Assembly: GCA_000310025.1 (NCBI GenBank)
Contig: FN649747.1
Coordinates: forward strand, 1,753,802 to 1,817,801
Reading direction: 5' to 3'
Origin: Ectocarpus siliculosus
Taxonomy: Eukaryota; Sar; Phaeophyceae; Ectocarpales; Ectocarpaceae
Length of the DNA stretch: 64,000 bases
Shown: positions 48,098 to 59,259 of the stretch, piece by piece
How positions within the stretch are numbered: position 1 is the stretch's first letter
Layout of the letters: each line of letters opens with the position of its first letter
Position numbers and translations under genes: made by a program
Notes under the pieces: model-generated
Database searches by the model: none
The model's input: only the letters and a program-made list of their open reading frames with translations
What the model was told of the DNA's origin: nothing

Positions 48098-51000
48098 TGA
48101 GATTGAGGGAGAGGGAGAGGGAGAGAGAGAGTGTGAGAGAGAGATGTGTTGTTTTTCCACGCATGTGGGCAAGGTACTTTATTACTTATATCTGCGAAGT
48201 TCGCTGGCAACATGTCTGGTTAATGCACTCGGATAGATTTCTCTTTTTTTGAGGGGGGGCAGGAGCATTTATTGCTCGCCCCACCGGACGGTATTGGCAA
48301 GCAGTCGAGGACCTATGTAGGTGCTCATTGGCTCATTTTTTATTCGATGGCGGAAGTGGCAAAGCAAGACGTGGGAGTTCGGGTAAGAGAAAGCGTTAAA
48401 GCGTGTTAGGCTTTTCCGTAGTAAAGGGTATCATCGGCGAGCTCGGACCGTTTTTTGTCTATTCCTCTCCTCGCGCGGCTTGGTTCGTTTCGTCTGTCAG
48501 CATGGTTTTGTCGGCAAGTCGATGTTGCAATTCGCCTCACCCGCGCACTAATGACGTCAGAGCGTTGTGTTTTGCGACGCTTTACGTAGGTGCGCGAGGA
48601 TGTGTTTGTACCGCCGGTTTTTGTCTCAGGATGCCTTGCGAGTATTGAAAACCTTTGGATCCCATCGAGGGTTGCCCGCACCCAAACCTGCGCGGTTCTC
48701 GCAGGCCAACGCGGTTCCCCCACTACTGATACTATTTTATTCCGTTCATGTCCGCCACCGCCATATCATTAACTTGTCGCCAACCGTTTTCCAGCAGTCT
48801 CGCGTTAGTTACCCCGCCCCAACTACGATGCCGTCACAAGCACCTGTTGCACATCGCCCCTCCGGCCCGCCCGCACTCGCCGCCGTCGCCGCATCGCTAC
48901 CGCTTTACCGCCACTCACGTATTTCCACGTCCAATAGATTGCTCCCTTACATATCTACCACAACCGCCACGCTACCGGCCGCAGGTAATCTTCGCTTGTC
49001 CGGCGGACACAGCCCTGGCGCTGCTTGGAGGGGGGGAGGGGGAGGGGGAGGCGTCAAGCGAGGAGAGGGACGCCCTGAGCCGTTTCTCCTTCTCCGACAA
49101 CACGATCTACGTGCACAGGTATGCAGCAGGTGGTACGGCAGTGTGGCGAGACGATGGAGGGGGAGGGAGAGTGTCCAGGGCACGAAAACATTGTCCCCGT
49201 ATGCCCTTTGTTTTTTGTTTTGTTTTTCTCCGCGTTCATTGGTCTTGATGGCCTCGTTTCTTGTCGTCGGCGAAAACCCGGAGTGAATCGTTCATGCTTG
49301 GTCGAGCTCTCGCGCGCGCGCGATTTGTTTTTCGGCCGGGAGAAGAGAGTTGTCCGGGCGGTTACACTTTCCATCCCGAGTGTTTTCACTAGCTGTAGGT
49401 GGCGTAGCTTCTTTGGCCCAGGCCCACGCGCATGTGGGATAGCAACCGTGGTCAACACGTGCTCGTTTGGGAGAAATAGCAGCACCGCGGTTTCGTTCTG
49501 CGTGTCCGATTCATCGTGCCAGTGTGTCTGTCGCATGTCGCATCGCATCCTTCAAGCGCACACCGAAAATCTTCTTCGAACGAAGAGCGCGATGTACCGG
49601 TGAGAATTTCTCCTGGTCTGGCGTTGCACGATAAACCAGCTCAAAGATGACCGCACCAGCAGCCTCAACTGCAACACTAAAGACATGAACCCAGGGAAGC
49701 AGCTATCGTAGCCGTAGCCTCCCTATGATGTGCCTCGGCCCTTGCCCACCCACCCCCCCTTGTGATTTCCCGAGAGGGCCCCCATTTTTTATCTTATCTG
49801 TGGTGACTGTATTTGCCAGCAACAACACCCCTGTAGTTAGCGCCCACACTACAGCAGAATCTCTAGTGTTGGCTTAGGGTGAGGTTCTTAGTTCCTAGGG
49901 TTATATTACAAATGGCCGACGTGTAAGTTTGAGTGTAGGGGTTCTTAAATTTACCGAGCTCACAAATGGATGGTGCTTGCTCATGTTCTTGAATATACAT
50001 TTTTTTTTTTAGGGGCTCAACGGTCAAGTTCTCAAGTGCGGGCCTTACTACTGACATGAACGTTATCGTTGCCTGCCCTTATCCACGAAAGCGACGAGAG
50101 ACTGATGCCCAAGCGGCGAGCCGCTTGGAGCGCTTGGAACTACCTCGGTAAGTCCACGGAGATTGCGGCGGCGGCGGCAAGGGGGCACGCCGCGGACACC
50201 AAGCCCGCGTTCGTCACGTACTGGCTGAACAAGGCACGTGGAGTTCGCCGCCCGCCTCGCCTGTGGTCGTCCTTGCCGCTTTTGTCTTAGCTGTTGTCCT
50301 TTGGCACATACATCCAGTCCTTCATGTGTGTGTGTGTGTTTCCTTACTCTTGGGAAATATATTTATACAGTTCGCACAACCACTGAAAGACTACCCGTTC
50401 GAGATAGTACAGTAGTCGAGGGTCCTTTGTTGTTGTTTGTTTTTCCACCACCCTTTGCTTGCGCCCGGCGTGCTTGCTTTGGAGGGTGAGTGCGAAATGT
50501 GAGAAACAGCAAGCCGATGCTTGCACGGGGATACTCTGCCCTCCCTCATTTTCGAGGGATATATGTTTTTTTTTTTTCGCTTTTACGTCGGTCGATGACT
50601 GACAGAAGTGCGGGCCGTTCCAGCACGCTTGATGGCCCACTCCACAGTCCTTAATCCCTCCCGCCCCCCCCGGATCACCTCCTGCGCCAGCTCCAAAACC
50701 TCGACTGTTCCACCCCAAGTATTCGTGCCCCTCAACCCGCACACACGCACCCCCCCTCCCCCTTTCCCCCCCCCCCCCCGCCGAACGCCTCTCGCGCCAG
50801 CTCCAAAACCTCGACTGTTCCACCCAAGTGTTCGTGTCCCTCAACCCGCACACGCCGCCGGAGCCCGGCCTGGTCCACGAGACGCTGCGGTACCGACACC
50901 CCCAGTTCTCGCCGAGGGCGGAGGGCGGCCAACGACTGCTGTCGTCGGTGAACGGGAAGCGCGGCCTGTGGTTTTGCGGCGCTTGGAGGGGCTACGGCTT

Positions 51001-51808
51001 CCACGAGGTGATGGCGGCGATGCGATGTGGTGCTGCCTCTGGTGCTGTGGGTGCGAGGGTGCAGTCGCCGCCGCCGACATCTGTGGCAGACTGCGGCGGT
51101 GTTTGTTAGGAAATATACGTTTAAAAAAAAAAATCAGAGCGAGACTTGTCTTGTTTTTTGCTTGTGTTTTTTTTTTTTGCTTGAAAAAAAAAAACAAAAG
51201 TCCCCATTTCAAGATTTGTTTTGTTTTTGGCTTGGGTTGAGTGTCGCGTGCAATCATTCGCACGGAGTTGGACCCCTCTTTGTCCAGGACGTGTGGTGTG
51301 CTGCATCAAAATGCCCTGGCGTTTTTCTTGTTTTTTTTTGTTCACTAGACATAGCTTTATTTCGATAGCTTTCGATAGCGATGTCGGAGAAACGACTGCA
51401 TCAAAATGCCCTGGCGTTTTTCTTGTTTTTTTTTGTTCACTAGACATAGCTTTATTTCGATAGCTTTCGATAGCGATGTCGGAGAAACGACTTCAATGTT
51501 AAAGGTAGCCTTCCTTTTTGTCAGCAAAACCTACTGACTGACTGTTCACACTGACGGTTAAAATTCAGGTCCATTGCCAATAATCGTGGATCATCGCAGC
51601 CGAGCAACGAGCTGGTACTTGCGCCCCCCCCCCCCTGAGTACAATCCGCGCCCCCTCGTGCCCCTTTTTCCATACAAACCCTCCTACTTTTCACTCTCAG
51701 GCGGAAAAACCGGTGCGCCTCTTCTTACACGCCGCTCCGCCCCCCTCACCCCGTTCATGCCGTTTTATGAAAAATTCACCCATGACTTGGATGAATGTGA
51801 CCCTAATG

Positions 51809-51853
<45 letters not shown>

Positions 51854-54800
51854 TGTTCCTGCTGCCACCACTACTACCACTACTGCTGGAACCTACCCTA
51901 AAACCCTTTACCTTAACGCTTTTTCCCCTCAGGACGGCTTGAGATCGGGGCTCGAGGCCGCGGCGGGCATCACCGGGAAGGCGGTGCCGTGGGTAGCAGC
52001 CTCGGCAGCCACCCTCGGCAGCGCGACCCCCAGATCCCCGACCACCTCCTCGTCGCCGCCGTCCAGCCTCCCGCCGTCTCCCTCCGGCCACGCCTCCTCC
52101 GCCCCGCCGCCGCCGCAAACCCGGGGTTTGGTTCTCCCGCAGCCCCGGGTTTCCCTGGGGCGGACGGCCTGGACCAGAAGGGTGGCCGAGTGGGGGTGTT
52201 CCATGGTGGAGGCGGTGGCCGTCCGGGCCATCTGCGGGTTCCTGCGGCGGACCGTAGCCAAGGGTTGCATGACCATCTCGTGCCCGGACGGCCGGGAGCT
52301 GCGGTTCGGGGACCCCGGCGTGGCTGCTGCTGGAGTGGGGGGGGGAGGGGGGGACGGGACGTCTTCCGGCGAGGGGGGCAGGAGGGTGGCCATCCGGGTG
52401 TTCGACTGGTGGTTCTTCGTGAGGGTGGCCATGGAGTACGACCTCGGCCTTGCAAGGTATGTGTGTAGTTTTTTTGTTTGTTACGACCGCACGTGCAACA
52501 GGGGACCGTTTCACTCCATTTTTTTTTGGCGTTAATGCATATGTGTGCCTTTTATTTTTTGGCGTATGTTTTTGTGTCTTGTTTTTTTTATGACCGCACG
52601 TGGGCTAGGACGGACCGATCCACACCTTTTCCTTGGCGTAAACATGCGTTTCTTTCTCGCGTGTTGCCTCGCGTGGTTGTTTGATCTAGGCGTTTGCTTC
52701 GGGCAGCCCTCCCTTCCTTGGATATCTTGCATGAAACAGATAGTGGCATCTCCGAGGGCCAGAGGGGGGGGGGGGGGGTCAAGCATGGACCTGGCCCNNN
52801 NNNNNNNNNNNNNNNNNNNNNNNNNNNNNNNNNNNNNNNNNNNNNNNNNNNNNNNNNNNNNNNNNNNNNNNNNNNNNNNNNNNNNNNNNNNNNNNNNNNN
52901 NNNNNNNNNNNNNNNNNNNNNNNNNNNNNNNNNNNNNNNNNNNNNNNNNNNNNNNNNNNNNNNNNNNNNNNNNNNNNNNNNNNNNNNNNNNNNNNNNNNN
53001 NNNNNNNNNNNNNNNNNNNNNNNNNNNNNNNNNNNNNNNNNNNNNNNNNNNNNNNNNNNNNNNNNNNNNNNNNNNNNNNNNNNNNNNNNNNNNNNNNNNN
53101 NNNNNNNNNNNNNNNNNNNNNNNNNNNNNNNNNNNNNNNNNNNNNNNNNNNNNNNNNNNNNNNNNNNNNNNNNNNNNNNNNNNNNNNNNNNNNNNNNNNN
53201 NNNNNNNNNNNNNNNNNNNNNNNNNNNNNNNNNNNNNNNNNNNNNNNNNNNNNNNNNNNNNNNNNTTCAAGGGTCAAAAGGTTGCGGCCGGCCGGCTTTG
53301 GGTCCCCCCCCCCCCCCCCCCCCCCCCCCTCCCGTTCCCTGCCCATCATATTTTTTCCCCTGAATCTTGCCTCCACCTTCTCCAAAGTTGCGGCGGGGAT
53401 GGAATCACTCATGTTTTCTCTTGCCACCCTTTCTTTGTCTCCCTTCGACCCAACCTTGTGTGGTTTCGTTTCCGAAAAACGGGACAGGTCGTACTTGGCG
53501 GGCGAGTGGGAGGTTGTCGGTGAGAACGAGGAGCACGACGGGCTGAGGCAGATCTTCCTCTTCTTCGTGGACAACAGAGACGTCTCCACGGACACTCGCG
53601 GCCGAAGCGGTGGGATGAAGGTACAGGCGGTGCAGTAAGCGCGCGGCACACACATTTTGTTTTTGCGTGAGATAGCAGTCTGCTTAGCGGCATACCATAC
53701 GATCTTTGTGAGTCGCTTTCCATCACACACCCCGTCAAGGTTCTTCCTCTCTTCCTTCTGGCCATCGTCGTTTATTTCTTTTTCTATCTATACAGTTCAG
53801 ACCACCCCGTTTGGTGCCTGTTACACCGCATGTAGGGAAGCCCAGCCCAATCTGTAGGGTAGAGCCAAGGGTCTCCCTTCCCGATCGCCCATGCCTGTCT
53901 CTCTCTCTCTGTCGCAGCCCACCGTGGTTATCAGCTACAGCAGTAGTGCCTACTGTTTCAACACACAATCCCTGCCTGCTTGCCTGCCTCAAATTCTCGC
54001 CTGTGTATTCTTAGGGCTTAATCAGGCTTTCTTTCGTTGCTAGCACCTCATCACCCCTCCCTGTTTTCGCGGCTGTTTTATTTTTTTCCTCGCATGCTGT
54101 GCGTGCTACACTACGTGTGTCAGGCGGGGAAGCTCCTCACGAGCTGGGTCGGGTACGGGCTGAACTACCTTCGGTATAAGCTGAGCATGGATAACAGCCT
54201 CAGCGGCTCCAGGTGAGGCAGGGAGTGAGATGGTACACCTGCACCGTACATCGCACGACAACCCCCCCCCCCCCCGTGTGGTCCAAAGCAAAGGGACACA
54301 ACACGGCCCCCAACGCTGAAGAACATTGCCCAACAACTCTTTGCTCCTACTCTACCACCCCCTACCTGTACATAAGTTTATGCCCCGGTAATTCCTTGTC
54401 CATGTCTTTGGAATTGATGAAAGGGGCTGCCCCAGGGGTTCTGGCTAACTCCCCCCCCCTGCCCCAATACGGATGGGATATCTGGAACTTGCCCCCCGCA
54501 TTGGAAACACTTGAAAAGAAGCTTTCTTCGCTCACACCCCTCTCGTGTGTGTACTGTACCGTCGCACGTGAAATGCATTAGGGGGTCCCTGTGTAGTGCC
54601 GGTACGTGCCCAGAAAATTCGCTGGCACTATGACGGGACCGGCACTCTATATACAAAAGTACTGACAATGACTTGGAAATTGAGTGTGTGTGCCCGCCGA
54701 AAACACCGGTACCATGCCGGCACCAGGCATTGCTCAACCGGCACTAAACAGGGACCCCCCTCTGTGTGCCTTATCCTTGAGAAGCTCCGGTTCTAATCTC

Positions 54801-56110
54801 CTTCACTGCGTACACTACACACGTGAGAGCGCATCCATCCTCGGCAAATACAAGCCTCGTGGTTCCCTTGTCCGAAATCCGCTCCGGCGTTGGCGGAGAG
54901 GTCGCTCCACGGGCCACGGACATGTACCGCGTGCATACGCACGAATGACATCCCGTTTTTTTTTTGTGCCTGTTTCATTGTGAAATCAGGCTCTCACATC
55001 ACCAAGCGCGAAGCACCGTGAGGTATTCGGCGAGTCGCTGTGTATCGTTCCGGTCCTGCTGAGTTGTAGCGACGGCTTCGGCGTACCACGGACCAGAGAA
55101 GAGAATTGTGTCTGCCTTGCCTTCTCTCTCTCTGATGTGCATTTTGTTTACCGTCGTGGCTGAACGACGTCCTATTATACGTGCGTACTCCAGGTCAAAC
55201 ATCGAGGCTCACTACGACCTGTCGAACGAGCTGTTCAAGACCTTCCTCGACGTGGACTACATGCTCTACAGCTGCGGGATCTTCCAAGCGGACATGGGCA
55301 GGTACTGTACGTTGTTGGTGGAAACAACGGGAGGGTTTTGAGGTGTCACCACAAGAAGGGTCTTGTTGTCGGCTTGACGACGGGTTCTAGTCTCGGCCAA
55401 AACCACAACGACGACGGTCTGCGTTGCATGGTGAATGCGTACCCTTCCGTCCCGACTCTTTGTTCTTACGCCCTTGCCTTGCCCGCTCTACGCACCGGCG
55501 CAAGTTAAATCTCGGTGACCAACTCGGCATTCAACGAGCCCAGGGATGAAAAAAAAGCGGTGATCCAACGATTTCTACTTCAGTTCAGCCTTCCCCCCGC
55601 GTTTGCGTTTTTTGTTTCACGTCATTTCCTTCTGTGTGACCCCGGCTGATACATGTGTCGAGAGATGTACACCGAACGGTGGGTAGACAGACTGGCGCAA
55701 GAACATAGAAGTATGGGAGAAGCCAGAATAGGTGGGACAAACACACACCCACACATTCCTTCGATTCTTTTGGGTCTGTGTTTTTTGTTGTCTTTTTTAG
55801 CCCTGGCGGCGAGCTAGTCCTCTCCGGGTCGCTGGAGAAGGCGCAGGAGCGAAAGGCGGACGCCCTGATCGCGAGGGCCAGGCTGTCCAAGCACCACCGC
55901 TTGCTCGACATCGGCTTCGGTTGGGGAGGCATTTCCATCAGGTATACTACTGCCTTAAGCTTACCCTTTCGTACGCCCCTCCTGCTGTGGTGCTTCGCTC
56001 TCCTATGCATAGCATCTCTTGCCTTCTTACGCCCTTGCTTGCATCTCTCTCTGCCTCTGTCTCTGTCTCTGTCTCTCGCTCGCTCGCTCCCTCTCCGTCT
56101 CCCTCTCCCC

Positions 56111-56149
<39 letters not shown>

Positions 56150-59100
56150 TCTCTCTCCCTCTCGTCTTGGTTCAGCCATTGCCCCGCCTTTCTTTGGTCC
56201 ATTTCGTCCTACTGGTCTCGCTGACAGCGGCGGGTGCCCCCCCCCCCCTCTGACGATGCTGACCCGATTCCCCGTCCCCCCCTCCTGTCTGCCTTCTTGC
56301 TCCGGGGCGCGCGCAGGGCGGCCGAGACTGTCGGGTGCCGCGTGCACGGCATCACTCTGAGCAAGGAGCAGAAGGCGTTGGCCGAGGAGAAGGTACTGTG
56401 AGAGCGAGCGTTGGCCTGCGTAGCCCCAACGAGAGATCGATCTCGAGTGGATTCTTGCTCGGTTCGGGTGGCGAAGAAAAGGCCATAGCTGATGCTCATT
56501 TACGAGTCTTGTTAGGCTATTTTGCGGTGCCGTTTCGGGCCGTTACTCGTGTAAGTTCGGCCGCGTTTTGGGTTGGGTTGTAACGTCTTGTCCTCGGCAG
56601 GCGAAGAAACAGGACACGGCGGAGGCTTTGGTCGTACTAAGAGTCTGTACCGCCTCGCCTAGCCGTATCTCGCCGCTTCGTTCGGGACGTTGCTCTATGG
56701 CAGCGGTTTGGGTCGCAACGTCTTCCCTGTATCCTTTTTGTCGAGAATATTGATACAATCAAAGACACACAACCCGTTCGAGATATACATGTAACCACAG
56801 ATAGTCGAAGGGGATGGGTTGGAGTCTTTGCAGCAGTGAGTGAGAAGGAGAGAACCCGGGTGGATACTCGGCTTACATGATTAGAGTCAATTTAAGCCGG
56901 TACACTGAATGTTTGTGTTTGGGTCGAATTTTGTGTTTGCGCCAGGTGTTGGCGCGCGGGCTGCAGGATCTCATCACGTTCGAGCTGGTGGACTACCGAG
57001 ACTTCGCCAAGCAGCACCCGGGAGAGTTTGACCGCATCATCTCGTGCGAGATGGTGAGGACAAGGCTGCACCGAACGCCCTTGTTTCTTCGTACTGCTTC
57101 TTTTTTTCGGTTCCCAGCCTTAATGGTCCTCGCCTAGACCTGCCCTTTTTTTTTCTCCACCTCTCTCGTATTCGTTTCGAGTGGGCTGGCCTCTTTTTGA
57201 CGGCCGTTGTGTTTCAAATCCATGAATGTTTTAGTGGCAGATCCAAACTGGAAGCTGTTGAGACTGACTCGAACGCCGATCACACTCGAACGCCGATCAC
57301 AGGCGAGCATCATTCATCCGCAGCCCACTCTGAGAACATTAAACTGTTCCGGTTCTTGGGGGCACCTCCAAGCAGGAGCAACGATAGTCACGTCCTCTTG
57401 TGCGAATCGGTGTTTTGCGATGGCCAAAAAATAGGCTGTGTGCACACGGCCACGCAAACAAATCTGTCGCCGTACACCTGTTCATTGCCAACCGCCCGCA
57501 TCACCCGTGCGCGCGCTCACGGCGGGGGGGTACGCAGATCGAAGCGGTGGGGCACAACTACCTGGGGACGTTCTTCGCATCCACGGATGCCCTGCTGGCC
57601 CCCGGCGGCGTGATGGTGATGCAGGCCATCACCACCCCGGAGAACCGTTACGAGGAGTACATCAGGTCCACCGACTTCATCAACACCATCATCTTCCCAG
57701 GTGCGGCGCGTTTTTTTCATTGTGTGGTATGCACACTCAAGTTTGCTTTCCACAAGCGTGTTTTTGCGGCGACAGGTGCTACTCCTCGCTGACGGTACGG
57801 TATATAATTAGTCGTTGATTTTCTGAAAAAGCGTTTTTGCGCTCTTTCTTTCCGTGGTCTGTTTCTGTAAGGCTTCGCGCATCCCGGAAGTTCAACCTCG
57901 CTCTTTTGAAGATTTTTGTTTGCTTTAGTGCTTGCAACTATTGTGAGCGACCAAATGTACGTTTGGATTTTTTCGAGTTCGTTCGACCGTGTCCGGCTTT
58001 TGGCTCATACATGAGCGCTGCGCTCTTCTCTGTTGCCCCCTCCCCCTTTTGTCTCTCTCTCTTGCCCTCTCTCCTTCTCTCTCTCTTTTCCCCCTCCATC
58101 TTTCCCTCTTCCTCTCTCCTCCCTTTCTCTGATCCCTACCCTCTCTTGCCTCTCTGTTCCCTCCCTCTTTCCTTCTCCCTCCTCTTTTCCCCTCCCTGGT
58201 TTCCTCTCTCTCTTCTTCACCAACAGGGTCGTGCTGCCCTTCCCTGACGGCCCTGCTGTCCGCCATGGCCAGCAGCAGCTCCTTCTCCCTCGAGGGCCTG
58301 GACAACATGTGCGTGCACTACGCGCACACCCTCAAGCAGTGGAGGCATCGCTTCAACCACTCGTTGGACCAGGTAACAACAAGAAAGGTCTCGTGGAGCC
58401 TGATACCCACGGGGGGGATATAGCTGTTTGTGTGCTGCTCGGGGAATCGAAGAAATACAGGTACAGTAGCTCCCGCTGACTCTTGTGAATTTATTCATTG
58501 CTAGTCAATCCCAGAGTTGATTGTGTCATAGCAGGGGAAAAACGAGACCACCACCATTCCAGTCGTCGTACTTTTCCTGGGGCAAAGCAGGTGAATAAAG
58601 AACACTATTTACTATTCCAGTCGTCCTATCCTCTCATTGTCCGCCAACGGTCTGCGATAATCCGAGCGCTGCTTCTCCTGATATACGATCAACAGCAGTC
58701 CAAGTCGTTTTTTTTTTCTCACACCAAGACTAACTCACGCGGTATTCTTCGTGCTCCCACTCTGCCCTTTTGCTGCTGACGCATGCAAGCAGATCAACTG
58801 CTCCGCATGCGGGAAGTGTTTTTTTTTTGTGACGCAGTCGTACGCAAATAGAAGTACATCTTGTCGGATATACCAGTTCGGAAATTGTTACGCGCTGCTC
58901 TCTGTGCAACAACGCCGCAAAAAAAAGTCGGAATTGCCTCACTGCACCAACCAAAAGCGGTGGTCCACAAAGCTTTCGTAGCAGTCTGGAAATTGTTTCT
59001 AAGCTGCTTGCTCCCTGTGCAACAACACCGCAAAAAAACGTTGAAAAAATGCCTCACGACATGAAAATGAACGGCTCGGCAGGTCATGGCCCAAGGCTTC

Positions 59101-59256
59101 GACTCGGCCTTCGTCCGGTGCTTCAACTACTACTTCGCCTACTGCGAGGCCGGCTTCGTCAGCCGCACGGAGGGGCTCATGATGCTCACCTTCGCCAGGC
59201 CGGGGACAGCCGCGCTCGACCCCAATGCGGTCACCTCGATACTCCTGCGGGATTAG
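44043..59256 (+). CDS. FAD amine-oxidase-like / cyclopropane-fatty-acid synthase fusion, complete, 19 exons
   Basis: Exons: 44043-44178, 45040-45169, 45742-45834, 46250-46421, 47042-47209, 47640-48008, 48985-49118, 50092-50233, 50801-51007, 51933-52456, 53488-53620, 54124-54212, 55194-55301, 55801-55941, 56317-56392, 56946-57053, 57538-57700, 58227-58372, 59083-59256. Total 3213 bp, 1070 aa, with all phases consistent. The N-half has the FAD Rossmann motif [19 protein letters not shown] and [11 protein letters not shown], then [14 protein letters not shown] and [15 protein letters not shown]. The C-half has [18 protein letters not shown], the SAM motif [29 protein letters not shown] and [16 protein letters not shown]. 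This is the plant-type oxidase-CFA synthase layout, which adds a methylene bridge to phospholipid acyl chains using SAM. It is longer than the plant enzymes (about 870 aa) because of a Glu/Gly-rich insert in exon 6 and a Pro/Ser-rich stretch in exon 10. SAM motif I has Phe where Cys is usual. Intron 8 has a GC donor at 50234. Confidence 0.95.
44736..44951. mobile_element. MITE-like element, copy 2 (about 215 bp)
   Basis: GTAAGATACCACACCCTATGGACCGAATTTCAACGTTCGATTAC is mirrored by GGTAATCAAACTTTGGATATCGGTCCAGGGGGGGTATGGTATCTTACGTAACCTACGGTA. The right end matches the other two copies; the left terminus is degraded. It lies in intron 1 of the fusion gene, ending 88 bp before exon 2. Confidence 0.78.
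46897..47051 (+). repeat. Tandem duplication of an acceptor and exon start (fusion-gene exon 5)
   Basis: Copy 1 (46897-46960) and copy 2 (46973-47051) share TGCACTGCTGTTGCA, GGTCCGTGTAAGAA and a pyrimidine tract. Copy 1 ends in TTTTCCAG|TCGGTGAGCGT. Copy 2 ends in the real CCATCAG|TCCGTGAGCGT. Confidence 0.85.
47305..47353. repeat. (GA)n microsatellite
   Basis: A pure GA run of about 48 bp in intron 5 of the fusion gene. Confidence 0.95.
47479..47640 (+). repeat. Tandem duplication ending at an acceptor (fusion-gene exon 6)
   Basis: GTGAGACAGGCAATAAAAAACAAGCATC at 47479 recurs at 47570 as GTGAGACAGGAAATAAAAAACACGCATC. Both continue TTTCTTCTCAAACCGAGTGCAC. The first copy ends in decoy CACCAG|GGTGAG, the second in the real CACACCAG|GTGTTC. 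Confidence 0.9.
48030..48095. repeat. (GA)n microsatellite after a donor
   Basis: About 65 bp of GA starting roughly 20 bp after the donor of exon 6 (48009). Confidence 0.95.
50674..50870 (+). repeat. Duplicated exon start with one-base frameshift (fusion-gene exon 9)
   Basis: GCGCCAG|CTCCAAAACCTCGACTGTTCCACCCCAAGTATTCGTG (from about 50685) is followed by GCGCCAG|CTCCAAAACCTCGACTGTTCCACCCAAGTGTTCGTG (from 50794). The upstream copy has one extra C, so splicing to it would shift the frame. The downstream copy (exon from 50801) is the functional one. Confidence 0.92.
51302..51491 (+). repeat. Perfect or near-perfect 95-bp tandem duplication
   Basis: The unit from TGCATCAAAATGCCCTGGCG to GTCGGAGAAACGAC occurs at 51302-51396 and again at 51397-51491 with no difference I can see. 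It lies in intron 9 of the fusion gene and is probably very recent, or an assembly artefact. Confidence 0.93.
51812..51852. repeat. (CTG)n trinucleotide repeat
   Basis: About 13 CTG units in the 3' part of intron 9, about 80 bp before exon 10. Confidence 0.95.
52798..53265. other. Assembly gap (468 N) inside intron 10
   Basis: Flanked by a G-run at about 52765-52780 and a C-run at about 53306-53330, which suggests a hard-to-sequence G/C hairpin. The flanking exons (52456 and 53488) match in phase and no protein block is missing, so the gap lies within an intron. Confidence 0.9.
58878..59060 (+). repeat. Tandem duplication upstream of the last fusion-gene acceptor
   Basis: GGAAATTGTTACGCGCTGCTCTCTGTGCAACAACGCCGCAAAAAA (58878) recurs as GGAAATTGTTTCTAAGCTGCTTGCTCCCTGTGCAACAACACCGCAAAAAA (58987). 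Both are followed by a TGCCTCAC block. The second copy ends about 20 bp before the acceptor at 59082. Confidence 0.82.
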
Positions 59257-59259
59257 GTT

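Noticed and set aside
52545-53730. Open frames of 270-380 aa on both strands
   Set aside because: They run through the 468-N gap and consist mostly of X residues.
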